The notes below the pieces were generated by a model. The model was given only the letters and a program-made list of their open reading frames with translations, ran no database searches and had not been told where the DNA came from. A stretch of 52,570 nt of DNA from Bifidobacteriaceae bacterium (GTDB lineage: Bacteria; Actinomycetota; Actinomycetes; Actinomycetales; WQXJ01), in assembly GCA_031265345.1 (NCBI GenBank), contig JAISCU010000464.1, positions 1 through 52,570 of the forward strand. The letters are read 5' to 3'. The stretch's first letter is position 1. Every line of letters starts with the position of its first letter. Position numbers and translations under genes: made by a program. Positions 8,992-17,277 of the stretch are shown here, in pieces.

Positions 8992-9209
8992 AATGGGTGG
9001 CCAGGCGCGCCGCGAGGGCCATCCCGAAGGCTCTCGACTGAGACCTCCGTCACACCTAGTTCCCGAGCGTCCGCGCAGATCAGAACCTCGCCCGCAGCCG
9101 CCTATCACCTGCCCAACAGGTAGAGGAGCGGTTTTATGGAGGTCTCGCGGCTAAACGCCACCTTAACGCGCGGTGAACGCGGCGGTGCTTATCCGGGCGA
9201 AAAGAATTC

Positions 9210-9460
9210 CCCAGTTGTGGGTAACCCTGTGGATAGCGGTGGACAGCGCCGTGGCGGGAGGGCACAGGCCGGGGGCGATCTGTGGACAACCCGACCGCCG
9301 CCGTCCTTGGTCCACAGGCCGCCCCGGTTGTCCACCAACTCCCCACATGGCGGTCCACAGGCCCCCGCGGCCGGTGACCTGGGACTCGGCCGGTCGCCCA
9401 CAGCGTCCACAACCCCTACTATTACGATTACTTTTCTTAACTTGGAAGGCTGTGGACAGC
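9210..9460. other. oriC: oriC: DnaA-box cluster with AT-rich element
   Basis: The 554-bp dnaA-dnaN gap holds at least eight 9-mers close to the actinobacterial box TTGTCCACA: 9216-9224 and 9228-9236 (reverse strand, TTACCCACA and CTATCCACA), 9281-9289 (reverse, perfect TTGTCCACA), 9308-9316 (TGGTCCACA), 9328-9336 (TTGTCCACC), 9351-9359, 9403-9411 and 9451-9459 (reverse, CTGTCCACA). A short AT-rich stretch (9418-9443) is the likely unwinding element. The dnaN promoter (TATATA near 9512) follows. Confidence 0.93.
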
Positions 9461-9545
9461 CCACATCGCTGCGGGCCACCCGCGGACTTCGCCCCTCGCG
9501 GCGTAGGGTTGTATATAGGAATAGACACGATTCGGAGGAAATGCC

Positions 9546-10673
9546 ATGCGGTTCATGGTTGACAGGGACATATTGGCGGACGCCGTCGGTTGGGTGGCAC
9601 GAGCTTTGCCCGCCAGGCCGCCGAGCCCGGTGCTGAGTGGAGTGCGTATCAAGGCCACGCTCGAGTCGGGTGGCCAGGTGACCTTGGCCAGTTTCGACTA
9701 CGAGGTCTCGGCCAAGGTCGAGATCAGCGCGGATGTCGAGGACGCCGGCGAGATCCTGGTGTCGGGACGCCTCCTGGCGGAGATCGCCAAACTGCTCCCG
9801 GCCAAGCCGGTGACTCTCCAGTTGGAGGGCCCCAAGGCCATCGTGACTTGTGGTTCGGCCACTTTCACTCTGCTGACCATGCCGTTGGACGATTACCCGG
9901 CGCTTCCGGCCCTGCCCGGGGCGGTCGGCGCCGTCGAGGCGGGCCACTTCGCCTCCGCCGTGGCCCAGGTGGCCGTGGCGGCCACCCGCGACGAGACCCT
10001 GCCGCTGCTGACCGGCGTGCGGATGGAGATCGAGGGCGAGAACCTGACGCTGCTGGCGACCGACCGCTACCGCCTCGCCATCAAAGAGCTGACCTGGAAG
10101 CCCGCCTCGCCGGACGTGTCCCGCATCGCCTTGGTCCGGGCCCGCACCCTGACCGAGGTGGCCAAGTCGTTCGGCCACACCGAGGAGATCCAGGTGTCGC
10201 TCACGGCGCCGGGGATCGCGGACATCATCGGTTTCGCGGCGGCCGGGCGCGAGACCACGTCGCTGTTGATCGACGGCGAGTATCCGCAGGTGCGCAAGCT
10301 CCTGCCGGACTCGTTCGACGTCTCGGCGGTGTTGTCGGTGCAGTCCTTGATCGACGCGGTGCGCCGTGTGTCCTTGGTGGCGGATCGCAACACCCCGGTC
10401 CAGATCGCCTTCGAGGAGGGCGAGGCGGTCCTCAACGCCGGCACCGGCGATGACGCGCAAGCCTCCGAGGTCCTCGAGGCAGAGGTCACGAGCCCGATCA
10501 CGGTCGCCTTCAACCCGCACTACCTGTTGGAGGGGTTGTCGGTGATGGGCACTCCGGAGGTCCGCCTGTCGATGAACTCGTCCACCAAGCCGGTCCTGTT
10601 CGAGGGCCAGGCGGACGGCCAGGCCCAGTCGGGCTACAAGTACCTGCTGGTGCCGATCCGGTTCACCGTCTAG
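9546..10673 (+). CDS. dnaN: DNA polymerase III beta subunit (sliding clamp)
   Basis: Ring-shaped processivity clamp of the replicative polymerase. 375 residues with the three repeated clamp folds; the N-terminal MRFMVDRDILADAVGWVARALP and the C-terminal YLLVPIRFTV are typical. GGAGG lies 7 bp before the ATG. recF should follow immediately but is displaced by 17 kb. A stem (arms GATGCCG and CGGCATC, about 10717-10749) just downstream could act as a terminator, although it lacks a T tract. Confidence 0.98.
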   Translation: MRFMVDRDILADAVGWVARALPARPPSPVLSGVRIKATLESGGQVTLASFDYEVSAKVEISADVEDAGEILVSGRLLAEIAKLLPAKPVTLQLEGPKAIVTCGSATFTLLTMPLDDYPALPALPGAVGAVEAGHFASAVAQVAVAATRDETLPLLTGVRMEIEGENLTLLATDRYRLAIKELTWKPASPDVSRIALVRARTLTEVAKSFGHTEEIQVSLTAPGIADIIGFAAAGRETTSLLIDGEYPQVRKLLPDSFDVSAVLSVQSLIDAVRRVSLVADRNTPVQIAFEEGEAVLNAGTGDDAQASEVLEAEVTSPITVAFNPHYLLEGLSVMGTPEVRLSMNSSTKPVLFEGQADGQAQSGYKYLLVPIRFTV

Positions 10674-10841
10674 CCCGTCGGCTCGGGGCCGCCCAAGACG
10701 ACTACAAGTACGGACGATGCCGCCCGCCCAGGCGGCGCGCACGGCATCGCCCATACGGGTTGGGTTGGGTGATCTCAAACCTGAGGACAGGGCCCCTCGA
10801 TCCGCCGCCATCCTCAACAAGTGGATAGCCCACGCGGAGGA

Positions 10842-11204
10842 CTAGCCAGACCGGTGGGCTGCGAGGTAAGCGGTGGCAGCGTCTCGGATGACCTCGGAGA
10901 GAGACCGGCCCTCGGATCTTGCCCGGTCGCGCAGGGCTTGGTCGAGGGACCGGGGCGCGCGTACCTGCCACAGCGGCGACGAACCAGCAGGAGTGGCAGA
11001 GTCGAGGGTGGGTCGCCCCCTGGTGGCGTCGCGCACCAGCGCTCGACCGTCGGGGTCATCACCGGTCGCCTTCTCTATGAGTGCGCGGGAGGCTGCGCGT
11101 GCCTGCTCGCCCTGGTGGAGGACCGCGCTCGGGCGGATAGCCGGTGCGGATGACTCTGCCCAGGCGGTGAGGTCGTCGCAGTAGCTCTGGGGTTTGTTGT
11201 TCAC
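10842..11204 (-). CDS. Ribbon-helix-helix protein, possible orphan antitoxin
   Basis: 120 residues. The C-terminal 45 (LWQVRAPRSLDQALRDRARSEG then RSLSEVIRDAATAYL) match the ribbon-helix-helix pattern of CopG/Arc-type regulators. The N-terminal part is Ala-rich and unrecognised. The start is a GTG at 11204; a CATAAT element lies only a few bases upstream and the ribosome binding site is weak, so a very short leader is possible. No toxin gene is adjacent. It opens the accessory block inserted between dnaN and recF and is transcribed against its neighbours. Confidence 0.7.
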   Translation of the reverse strand: MNNKPQSYCDDLTAWAESSAPAIRPSAVLHQGEQARAASRALIEKATGDDPDGRALVRDATRGRPTLDSATPAGSSPLWQVRAPRSLDQALRDRARSEGRSLSEVIRDAATAYLAAHRSG

Positions 11205-11444
11205 GATTATGGTGCGACCTCTCGTGGAGGGTCATGTTTGAACGCGCTGTCCGCCGAGTTGATCGCCACCCGGATTAGTGTAAAACGACAATCTGCCTCA
11301 TCAAAGTAAGGGCTCTGCCTGACGTCGCTGCCGACAAACAGCGAAACCCGGCGCGACCGCGCCCTGGCTCACGCTTGCCGCGGCGAACACCAACAAGGGG
11401 TCTGTCGCTTCTCACGAACTGACCCGATAGAGTACTGTTGTTAT

Positions 11445-11726
11445 GTGATAGTATCGTTCTCCGACAGTGTTACGGAGAGAGTCTGGCGGCGTGATCGGGT
11501 GGCTCGTGTCGACGCGCATTTACACAGAGCCGCGCATCGCAAGCTGCTGCAATTGGACTGGGCTGAGAGCCTCAATGACTTGCGGGTGCCGCCGGGCAAC
11601 CGGTTGGAAAGGCTCGTCGGCGACAGAGCGGGACAGTATTCAATCCGAGTGAACGATCAATATCGCATCTGTTTCACCTGGACAGATATCGGCCCGGCGA
11701 ATGTTGAGTTGGTGGACTACCACTAG
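11445..11726 (+). CDS. higB: HigB-type RelE-superfamily mRNA interferase toxin
   Basis: 93 residues starting at GTG 11445. The ending RLERLVGDRAGQYSIRVNDQYR then ICFTW is the hallmark of the HigB/plasmid-maintenance killer family, which cleaves mRNA on the ribosome. The toxin-first order and the 5-bp gap to the XRE antitoxin are typical of higBA. A VELVDYH C-terminus is also standard for the family, so the toxin looks intact. Confidence 0.92.
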   Translation: MIVSFSDSVTERVWRRDRVARVDAHLHRAAHRKLLQLDWAESLNDLRVPPGNRLERLVGDRAGQYSIRVNDQYRICFTWTDIGPANVELVDYH

Positions 11727-11731
11727 GAGAA

Positions 11732-12037
11732 ATGGGTATGAGTGACAAGTTGTACGGTCCGGTGCATCCGGGCGAAGTCCTGCGCGAGGATTTCCTGAAG
11801 CCGCTGGGCATATCGGCGTACCGGTTGGCGAAGGCGACCGGCCTGCCGCAGACGCGCATCGGCCAGATCCTGGCGGGAAAGCGGAGTATCACTCCGCAGA
11901 CCGCGCTGCGTCTCTCCAGGGCCTTGGGCCTTTCGGATCGTTACTGGATCAACGCCCAGGCCCGTTACGACATCGAAGTGGAGCGGGAGTTGCACGGCGC
12001 GGAACTCGGCCAGGTCGAAGTGCTCGTGGCCGGCTGA
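11732..12037 (+). CDS. higA: HigA-type XRE-family antitoxin
   Basis: 101 residues. PVHPGEVLREDFLKPLGISAYRLA and the following helix-turn-helix TGLPQTRIGQILAGKRSITPQTALRLSRAL (two adjacent parts, about residues 31-60) match the HigA/VapI antitoxins that neutralise HigB and repress the operon. It follows higB by 5 bp. Both genes look complete. Confidence 0.93.
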   Translation: MGMSDKLYGPVHPGEVLREDFLKPLGISAYRLAKATGLPQTRIGQILAGKRSITPQTALRLSRALGLSDRYWINAQARYDIEVERELHGAELGQVEVLVAG

Positions 12038-12156
12038 CTTGGGCACCGCTCGGCACCGGCCTGGTTAGGCTCTCGGTATGGTGAGCGAGATTCCCTTGGG
12101 CCTGGTTGACGCCCCGCCTCTCTACACGTTGTCGGAAGCCGCCCAAATTGTCCAAG

Positions 12157-12163
12157 TCAACCG
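12157..12163 (+). repeat. Left target-site duplication TCAACCG
   Basis: The heptamer TCAACCG lies directly before the IS left end and recurs at 13779-13785 directly after its right end. It also marks the codon where the split antitoxin frame resumes, which independently supports the junctions. Confidence 0.85.
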
Positions 12164-13778
12164 AGCCTGTTGCACGAATCGGCGCCACGCCGCCCCGGAT
12201 CCTCGGACACATGCCCTGACCTGCGAGGATAGGGGTCATGGCATACAACTTCGTGGGCGTGGACAGGGACCAGCCGTTCCTCCTGCCGCCCTCGGTCGCC
12301 GACTGGCTGCCCGCAGACCACCTGGCCTGGTTCGTCCTCGACGCGGTAGGACGGTTCGACCTGTCGGAGTTCCGGGCCGCCTACAGGGCTGACGGGCGCG
12401 GCGGGGCGGCCCACGACCCGTCGATGATGGTCGCCCTCCTCTTGTACTCGTACTGCACGGGGGTCGTCTCGTCGAGGAAGATCGAGGCCGCCTGCCAGGT
12501 CGACGTCGCCTACCGGGTCGTCACCGGGAACCTCGTCCCCGACCACACCACGGTCTCCCGGTTCCGGGCGCGGTTCGCGGACCGGCTGGCGGGACTGTTC
12601 ACGCAGATCCTCGCGATGTGCGCGGCGGCGGGACTCGCGAAGGTCGGGACCGTCGCGCTCGACGGGACGAAGATGGCGGCCCCGGCGTCGCTGGGCGCGA
12701 ACCGGACGAAGGAGACGATCGCCCGGCAGGTGCGGGAGCTGTTGGCGGCCGCCGAGGAGCAGGACGCGGCCGAGGACGCGGAGTTCGGCGAGGGCGTCAG
12801 GGGCGACGAGCTGCCGGCCGGGCTGCGGGGCAGGGCTGACCGCCTCGCGAGGCTGGAGGCCGCGAAGGCCCTGCTGGAGGCGGAGCAGGCCGCGAAGGCG
12901 CGTGAGCACGAGGAGCGCCTGGCGGAACGCGCCCGCAAGGAGGCCGAGTCGGGGAAGAAGCTCCGCGGCGGGAAGCCGAAGCCGCCGGGCGAGAAGGCGT
13001 CCGAGAAGCGGAAGAAGCCGAAGGCGAACACGACCGACCCGGAGTCCCGCACCATGTCGACCAGGAACGGCTGGGTGCAGGGGTACAACGCTCAGGCCGT
13101 CGCGGACGAGGGACAGGTCGTCCTGGCGGCCGAGGTGACACAGGACGCGAACGACCAGGCCCAGCTGCATCCGATGATCGCGGCGGTGAGGGCCGAGTTG
13201 GACGCGGCGGGGATAGGGGACCCGGTGAAGGTGCTGCTCGCGGACGCGGGCTACTGTTCGGAGGTGAACCTGGCGGGGTTGGGCGCGGACGGCCCTGACT
13301 GCTATGTCGCGGCAAGGAACATGCGTCACGGGGAGCCGCGGGCCGCGTCCCGGGGGCCTTTGCCTCGGGACGCGTCCCTGGTTGACCGGATGGACCGGAA
13401 GGTTTCCCGGAAGAAGGGCCGCGCCCTGTACGACAAACGGAAGCGGATCGTCGAGCCGGTCTTCGGGCAGATCAAGGCGGCGCAGGGCGTCCGGGGGTTC
13501 TCCCGCCGCGGCCTGGAGGCCGCGAAGGCCGAGTGGAAGCTGATAGCCGCGTCCCACAACCTGCTGAAACTGTACCGGCGGGCGGTCGGCGCCGCCTGAG
13601 GCGGCCCCTCGGGGGGTCTTTGCGGCCGGGACGGGCCGGGCGCCGCCTCGGGGGCGGCTGCTGGGGTGCCTGTGGGGTCTTCACACGTCCGTCGGGCCGT
13701 CCGTGCGGGCGCGGCGTCCGTGCGGCGAGCACGTCGAGTGCGTCCAGCGCACCGAACCCGGACCTTCACGCAACACGC
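12164..13778 (+). mobile_element. IS1182-family-like insertion sequence, 1,615 bp
   Basis: Boundaries come from the 7-bp duplication and the interrupted host frame. The ends are imperfect inverted repeats: left GCCTGTTGCACGAA (from 12165) and right, read inward, GCGTGTTGCGTGAA, offset by one base at the left. One transposase gene fills it. A GCCGCC/GGCGGC stem at the transposase stop followed by CCCCTCGGGG and TCTTT (about 13590-13622) may terminate transcription. Its very high GC differs from the flanking genes, consistent with recent arrival. Confidence 0.87.
12238..13599 (+). CDS. IS1182-like DDE transposase
   Basis: 453 residues. The N-terminal DUF772-like segment (residues 20-90: PSVADWLPADHLAWFVLDAV ... 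MMVALLLYSYCTGVVSSRKIE) and the phrase PDHTTVSRFR are typical of IS1182/IS5-group transposases. VALDGTKMAAPAS (about 138-150) carries the first catalytic Asp, VLLADAGYCSE (about 332-342) the second, and the C-terminal KRIVEPVFGQIKAAQGVRGF region the catalytic Glu. A long Lys/Glu/Ala coiled segment (about 160-265) lies between. No frameshift is visible, so it could be active. Confidence 0.93.
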   Translation: MAYNFVGVDRDQPFLLPPSVADWLPADHLAWFVLDAVGRFDLSEFRAAYRADGRGGAAHDPSMMVALLLYSYCTGVVSSRKIEAACQVDVAYRVVTGNLVPDHTTVSRFRARFADRLAGLFTQILAMCAAAGLAKVGTVALDGTKMAAPASLGANRTKETIARQVRELLAAAEEQDAAEDAEFGEGVRGDELPAGLRGRADRLARLEAAKALLEAEQAAKAREHEERLAERARKEAESGKKLRGGKPKPPGEKASEKRKKPKANTTDPESRTMSTRNGWVQGYNAQAVADEGQVVLAAEVTQDANDQAQLHPMIAAVRAELDAAGIGDPVKVLLADAGYCSEVNLAGLGADGPDCYVAARNMRHGEPRAASRGPLPRDASLVDRMDRKVSRKKGRALYDKRKRIVEPVFGQIKAAQGVRGFSRRGLEAAKAEWKLIAASHNLLKLYRRAVGAA

Positions 13779-13785
13779 TCAACCG
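13779..13785 (+). repeat. Right target-site duplication TCAACCG
   Basis: Second copy of the heptamer flanking the IS; the host antitoxin frame continues from the next base. Confidence 0.85.
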
Positions 13786-14389
13786 TTCGACTTTCTTCGG
13801 TTGGGCTCGCGGTAACGTTTACCGAGGAATCGACGGTCGCCTGCACCCGTCGGACGTGCTCATAACGACGACTGGTGTTGGCAGGGGGCCAGTGGTTCCA
13901 TTCGAAGGCCTTGGAGAAGCGTATGTGTTGGCGGCGTTTCGTCGGGCGGGCGTGCCAATGCAGCGGATCAGGCCCGCACTGGATCGGTTGGACCAGGAGT
14001 TCGGAATGTTCAACGCCCTGACTTCGGATCGTTTGAAGACGGACGGCGCGGAAGTGTTGTTCGAATACCGCGATCAAGACGACCTCGGGGAAGTGGTGTC
14101 AAACCTGGTTGTGGTGCGCAACCAGCAAGTCGTCTTCACAGAAGCAGTCGAACAGTATCTGCGGACGATTCAGTACCGGAACGGGCGCATCTCGATGATC
14201 CAGTTGCCGCAGTACGGCCCGGATGTCGTGGTTGACCCCAGGCGCAATTTCGGCCAGCCGACGGTAGCGGTTCGAGGAATCCGTGTGAAGGACATCCAAC
14301 GACGAGTCGCAGCGGGGGAATTGCCCGCACAGGTGGCGAACGACTACGAGTTGCCCCTTGCTGACGTGCTGGCGCTGTGCGCGTGAGCG

Positions 14390-14845
14390 GTGGCAGAGAT
14401 GCCGGGCCAGGAGCAGCCGCGATTCTTCATAGATCGCAACATGGGTTTCAGGATCGTGCCTGGCGGATTGCGCAAACGGGGTTGGCTTCTCACCACTATG
14501 GACGAACGCTATGGCAAGGAACGCAGCCAGCAGATCGATGATGTCGATTGGATTGCAGACGCCAGTGCTCTGGGCGAGTGCTTGCTCACCGGGGACGCAG
14601 GAATAGCGCACCGGCCCGCAGAAGCGGCTGTCATCTGGATGACGGAAGCCAAGGCGTTCGTGCCGGGGAGGAACTCGGCCACCGGGCCCGCGCAGCTTGA
14701 ACGGCTCGTGGCGGAGGAAGGGGCGATTATGAGATGGGCGCTGAGGGCTTCCGGTCCATTTGTCCTCAACGTCGAGGCGGGGCGGCTGCGGCGCTTACGA
14801 ATCAACTATCCCCGAGCCGGAGGGGACGAGAGATCTGGCGGGTGA
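14390..14845 (+). CDS. VapC45-like PIN-fold toxin
   Basis: 151 residues from GTG 14390, or 148 from ATG 14399; the spacing to the antitoxin stop is 3 bp. The first acidic motif FFIDRNMG (about 12-19) and the later ECLLTGDAGIAH (about 64-75) are what one expects of the VapC45 branch of PIN-like ribonucleases, where acidic residues bind metal and cut RNA. Family assignment rests on these motifs and on the DUF433-type partner gene. The gene looks complete although its antitoxin is broken, which is only viable if the toxin is silent, weak or counteracted. Confidence 0.72.
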   Translation: MAEMPGQEQPRFFIDRNMGFRIVPGGLRKRGWLLTTMDERYGKERSQQIDDVDWIADASALGECLLTGDAGIAHRPAEAAVIWMTEAKAFVPGRNSATGPAQLERLVAEEGAIMRWALRASGPFVLNVEAGRLRRLRINYPRAGGDERSGG

Positions 14846-14894
14846 TGGAGACTCTGTGACATATGTGTTGTTAGCCCATACCATGGAGTGCATT

Positions 14895-15134
14895 GTGAAG
14901 ATTACGGTCTCGCTTCCGGACGACATTGGGCGGGCAGTGCAAGCGGAGGCCGTACGCCGCCAACGCTCGAAGTCGGAAGTTATGCGCCAAGCCGTTGCCA
15001 CTGCGGCCAGCGGGTTCGAACAACCGGCGCCACAGGGCGGCTTCATGACCGGTGATTGGGAACCCATCGACTGGAACAGCGACGACTGTCTGGAAGGCTT
15101 CGGTAGTCGTGATCGGAACACGGCTCGTGCCTGA
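14895..15134 (+). CDS. CopG-type ribbon-helix-helix antitoxin
   Basis: 79 residues starting at GTG 14895, which has GGAG 6 bp upstream; an ATG at 14883 has none. VKITVSLPDDIGRAVQAEAV and the next RRQRSKSEVMRQAVATA form a complete RHH domain, followed by an acidic tail (TGDWEPIDWNSDDCLEGFG) of the kind that wraps a PIN toxin. It would pair with a VapC gene downstream, but only a possible stub (VIGTRLVPD from GTG 15109) follows before a stop, so the toxin seems lost. Confidence 0.75.
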   Translation: MKITVSLPDDIGRAVQAEAVRRQRSKSEVMRQAVATAASGFEQPAPQGGFMTGDWEPIDWNSDDCLEGFGSRDRNTARA

Positions 15135-15639
15135 CCTGTCTGGGTGTTCGGTCGTTGGTGACCGCAGGGTCATCTCCTGTTGATCTGTTGAACCGGCCTG
15201 CCATAGCGTGGCCACAACGGCGGGGGATCTTGGCACGAACCACCCTGTGGAGTCCAAGGAGATCATGATCGGTCCCAACTTGCACCTCACTGTCCCCGTG
15301 GCGCGACGGCCCGACAGAATCAAGCGTGCCCACTGGAACGAACTCGCTGCGATGAATGGCTTCGTCGTCGACACCGAGTCCGCCACGAATACGCCCGGAA
15401 GAACGAGGAAGTTCGCTGAATCAGCGGGAGGCTGTTGGTCGGATGTTTGGTTGGTGTGTGGCGGACTGGCGGGTCGGGGTTCCGAGATGGGTCGTAGCGC
15501 CAATGGTAGAAGCCGTGATCACCGCGTGCCTCCGTTCAGTTGCCTTCGAGGTGAGCTGACACCTGGCAATCGGCCAGGTGCGGGTGGTCCCCAGCTGAGC
15601 GGAACTGGAACCAGCTCGCGCCAGGGCTTGAGTGCGATT
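15135..15639. other. Intergenic with possible toxin stub and hairpin
   Basis: About 500 bp without a convincing gene. A GTG at 15109 opens a short frame starting VIGTRLVPD that resembles the first residues of many VapC toxins but stops after about 24 codons. A hairpin with arms CACCTGGC / GCCAGGTG and a 5-nt loop (15560-15580) lies 60 bp after the deoR-type gene and may end its transcript. Longer open frames on both strands lack domains. Confidence 0.5.
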
Positions 15640-16425
15640 TCAAACGACGTGTACGTCGACGCCAGCGCGACGCAGCAGGTCCAGTTCACGCTTGGGGGCA
15701 CCGGAGTCAGTGACGAAGACGTCGATCTCCTTGGTGCCAGCGGTCCGGATGGCGGATGTGACCCCGAACTTGGAGGAATCGATCAAGGCGATGACTCGTT
15801 CGGCGCTGGCAGCCATGCGTCTACGGGCCTGGACCTCGAGCGGGTTCGGGTCAGTGAGGCCACTTGCTGCTGTGAAACCGGTGGCGGACATGAATAGGGA
15901 GCGGGCGTGGACTGTCGACAGCAGATCTTCCACTTGAGGTCCCACGTAGGTGAATGACGTGTCGCGCAGGACTCCGCCGGTGCAGATAACGGTCGTCTCA
16001 GGGAGCAGCCGTGATAGTTCGTTGGTGGTGTACATGCCGTTGGTGATCACCGTGAGCCGTTGGGCCCGATGCAGGTACTGGGCCATCGCAGTGACGGTGG
16101 TGCCGCCTTCCAGCATGATGACATCTCCGCATTCGACGAAGTTGTCGGCGGCGTAACGGGCCAATCGCGCTTTCAAGGCAGCGTTCGTGCGCTGTTTTGC
16201 CGCGTAGTCGGGCTCGACTCCGGCATAGTGGGATAGACGGGCTTCACCCCGGCCGACATCGACTCGCCGCTCGGCCGCGAGAGTGCCTAAGTCTCGCCGG
16301 ATGGTCATATGGGAGACGCCGAACAGCTTTGCCAATTCGGCTATGCTCGCACGTTCTTGAGTGATCAGTAGCTCGATGATGGACATGCGCCGTTCGGCAA
16401 CCGACAGGGCTTCGTTCTCATCCAC
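15640..16425 (-). CDS. DeoR-family transcriptional regulator
   Basis: 261 residues from GTG 16425, preceded by AAGGAGG with 8-nt spacing. Residues about 10-62 form the DeoR winged helix (RRMSIIELLITQERASIAEL, then FGVSHMTIRRDL). The rest is a DeoR sensor domain with the sugar-phosphate loop region (MLEGGTTVTAMAQYL, ITNGMYTTNEL). Such proteins repress sugar catabolic operons and release on binding a phosphorylated intermediate. It diverges from the isomerase operon and probably controls it through the palindrome at 16596-16613. Confidence 0.93.
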   Translation of the reverse strand: MDENEALSVAERRMSIIELLITQERASIAELAKLFGVSHMTIRRDLGTLAAERRVDVGRGEARLSHYAGVEPDYAAKQRTNAALKARLARYAADNFVECGDVIMLEGGTTVTAMAQYLHRAQRLTVITNGMYTTNELSRLLPETTVICTGGVLRDTSFTYVGPQVEDLLSTVHARSLFMSATGFTAASGLTDPNPLEVQARRRMAASAERVIALIDSSKFGVTSAIRTAGTKEIDVFVTDSGAPKRELDLLRRAGVDVHVV

Positions 16426-16595
16426 CCGCCTGGCCTCCTTTCCTGGGCTGAACATGGCGATTGGGTCCGGGGTTGAGGTTACCCGCAATAGACGGCGCTG
16501 TATGCGAATTTGACATCGATGGACGTCTGCGCGCCGACGTACAGGCCCGAAGCATGAGCTCTTCCGAGGCAGTTGCACGAACCGGATGATTGTGA

Positions 16596-16613
16596 AAGTC
16601 TCACATGAGACTT
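16596..16613. promoter_or_regulatory. 18-bp inverted repeat, candidate DeoR operator
   Basis: AAGTCTCA-CA-TGAGACTT: 8-bp perfect arms with a 2-bp spacer, 16 bp upstream of the isomerase ATG and 170 bp upstream of the deoR-type start. GTGCTAATGCAC follows; its GCTAAT could serve as -10, with the repeat lying in the -35/-10 spacer. The heptamer CTAATGC (16617-16623) also equals half of the LacI-type palindrome at 21759-21776. Confidence 0.7.
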
Positions 16614-16629
16614 GTGCTAATGCACACCA

Positions 16630-17277
16630 ATGATTCATACTGTGGGAGTGAATGGAAACCGGACGTCTGGTCTGCGAATCGAGGATCTGCTCAGCCAAAC
16701 CAACCTGACCACAGGATCCATCGTCGGCGCGGTGACGGCTATCCGCCGATTGAGTGACTTGCGTGGATGCTTCGAAGACGAAGCGGCTTACGCTCGGCGT
16801 CTGGCGGCTGGTGACGACGTTGCCTACCAGGTGGCCACCGTCGAACGGCCGCCTGTTGATGGAGCGTTGTCTTATGGTTTGGGAACCCTCTATCCGGGAC
16901 GGGTCGGCCATGAGTATTTCCTGACCAAAGGCCACCACCATGCCCGCCGCGAAGCCGCGGAGGTATACATCGCGTTGCGCGGTGAGGGTGGAGTGCTGAT
17001 GGAGGCCGAGGACGGTGTCAGCCGGTTCGTCCCGATGCGCGCCGGCAGCATCGTCTATGTCCCCGGGCGCACGGCGCACCGCACCGTGAACACATGCGAT
17101 TCCGCGTTCACCTACCTTGGTGTCTACCCGGCTGATGCCGGTCATGACTACGTCAGCATCGAGGCCAACAACTTCCGAATGGTGGTGGTGGCCGGAGCTG
17201 ACGGTCCCGAGACCGTCCAACGCCGCGAGTACCGGGCTCAGCTCGTCAACCAAGCCCGCTTGGAGGACGACACATGA
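16630..17277 (+). CDS. Cupin-type glucose-6-phosphate isomerase
   Basis: Metal-dependent aldose-ketose isomerase of the archaeal GPI family (interconverts glucose-6-P and fructose-6-P). Of 215 residues, His102, His104, Glu111 and His150 reproduce exactly the ligand spacing (2, 7, 39) I know for Pyrococcus furiosus GPI (88, 90, 97, 136), in TKGHHHARREAAEVY and VPGRTAHR. It has no Shine-Dalgarno near the ATG, which suggests a leaderless transcript. It heads the sugar operon and overlaps the next gene by 4 bp (ATGA). Cupin GPI is an unusual choice in bacteria, which generally carry the unrelated PGI. Confidence 0.9.
   Translation: MIHTVGVNGNRTSGLRIEDLLSQTNLTTGSIVGAVTAIRRLSDLRGCFEDEAAYARRLAAGDDVAYQVATVERPPVDGALSYGLGTLYPGRVGHEYFLTKGHHHARREAAEVYIALRGEGGVLMEAEDGVSRFVPMRAGSIVYVPGRTAHRTVNTCDSAFTYLGVYPADAGHDYVSIEANNFRMVVVAGADGPETVQRREYRAQLVNQARLEDDT

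Larger units (their letters stand above)
12078..14386 (+). pseudogene. VapB45-like DUF433 antitoxin split by an IS element
   Basis: The 5' part (12078-12163) encodes 28 full codons ending TLSEAAQIVQVN; the 3' part (13786-14386) continues in the same frame with RSTFFGWARG, a 'VPFEGLGEAYVLAAFRRAGVPM' type segment and a DUF433-like C-terminus (FGQPTVAVRGIRVKDIQRRVA). Between them lie the IS and one copy of a 7-bp target duplication. Removing 12164-13785 restores one 228-residue frame, close to the size I recall for mycobacterial VapB45 (Rv2018). The downstream frame remains open from 13703 inside the IS, so a chimeric truncated antitoxin could still be made. The adjacent toxin gene is intact. 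Confidence 0.85.

Noticed and set aside
10712..10749. Rho-independent terminator for dnaN
   Set aside because: The stem GATGCCG...CGGCATC is present but has no T tract, so I only mention it with dnaN.
9189..10820. A long minus-strand frame across dnaN and oriC
   Set aside because: It is the antisense of dnaN and would read through the DnaA boxes; composition is that of a shadow frame.
15208..15897. Plus-strand frame of 229 codons antisense to the deoR-type gene
   Set aside because: Its 3' half is antisense to the well-supported DeoR protein and its 5' half has no recognisable motif or ribosome binding site.
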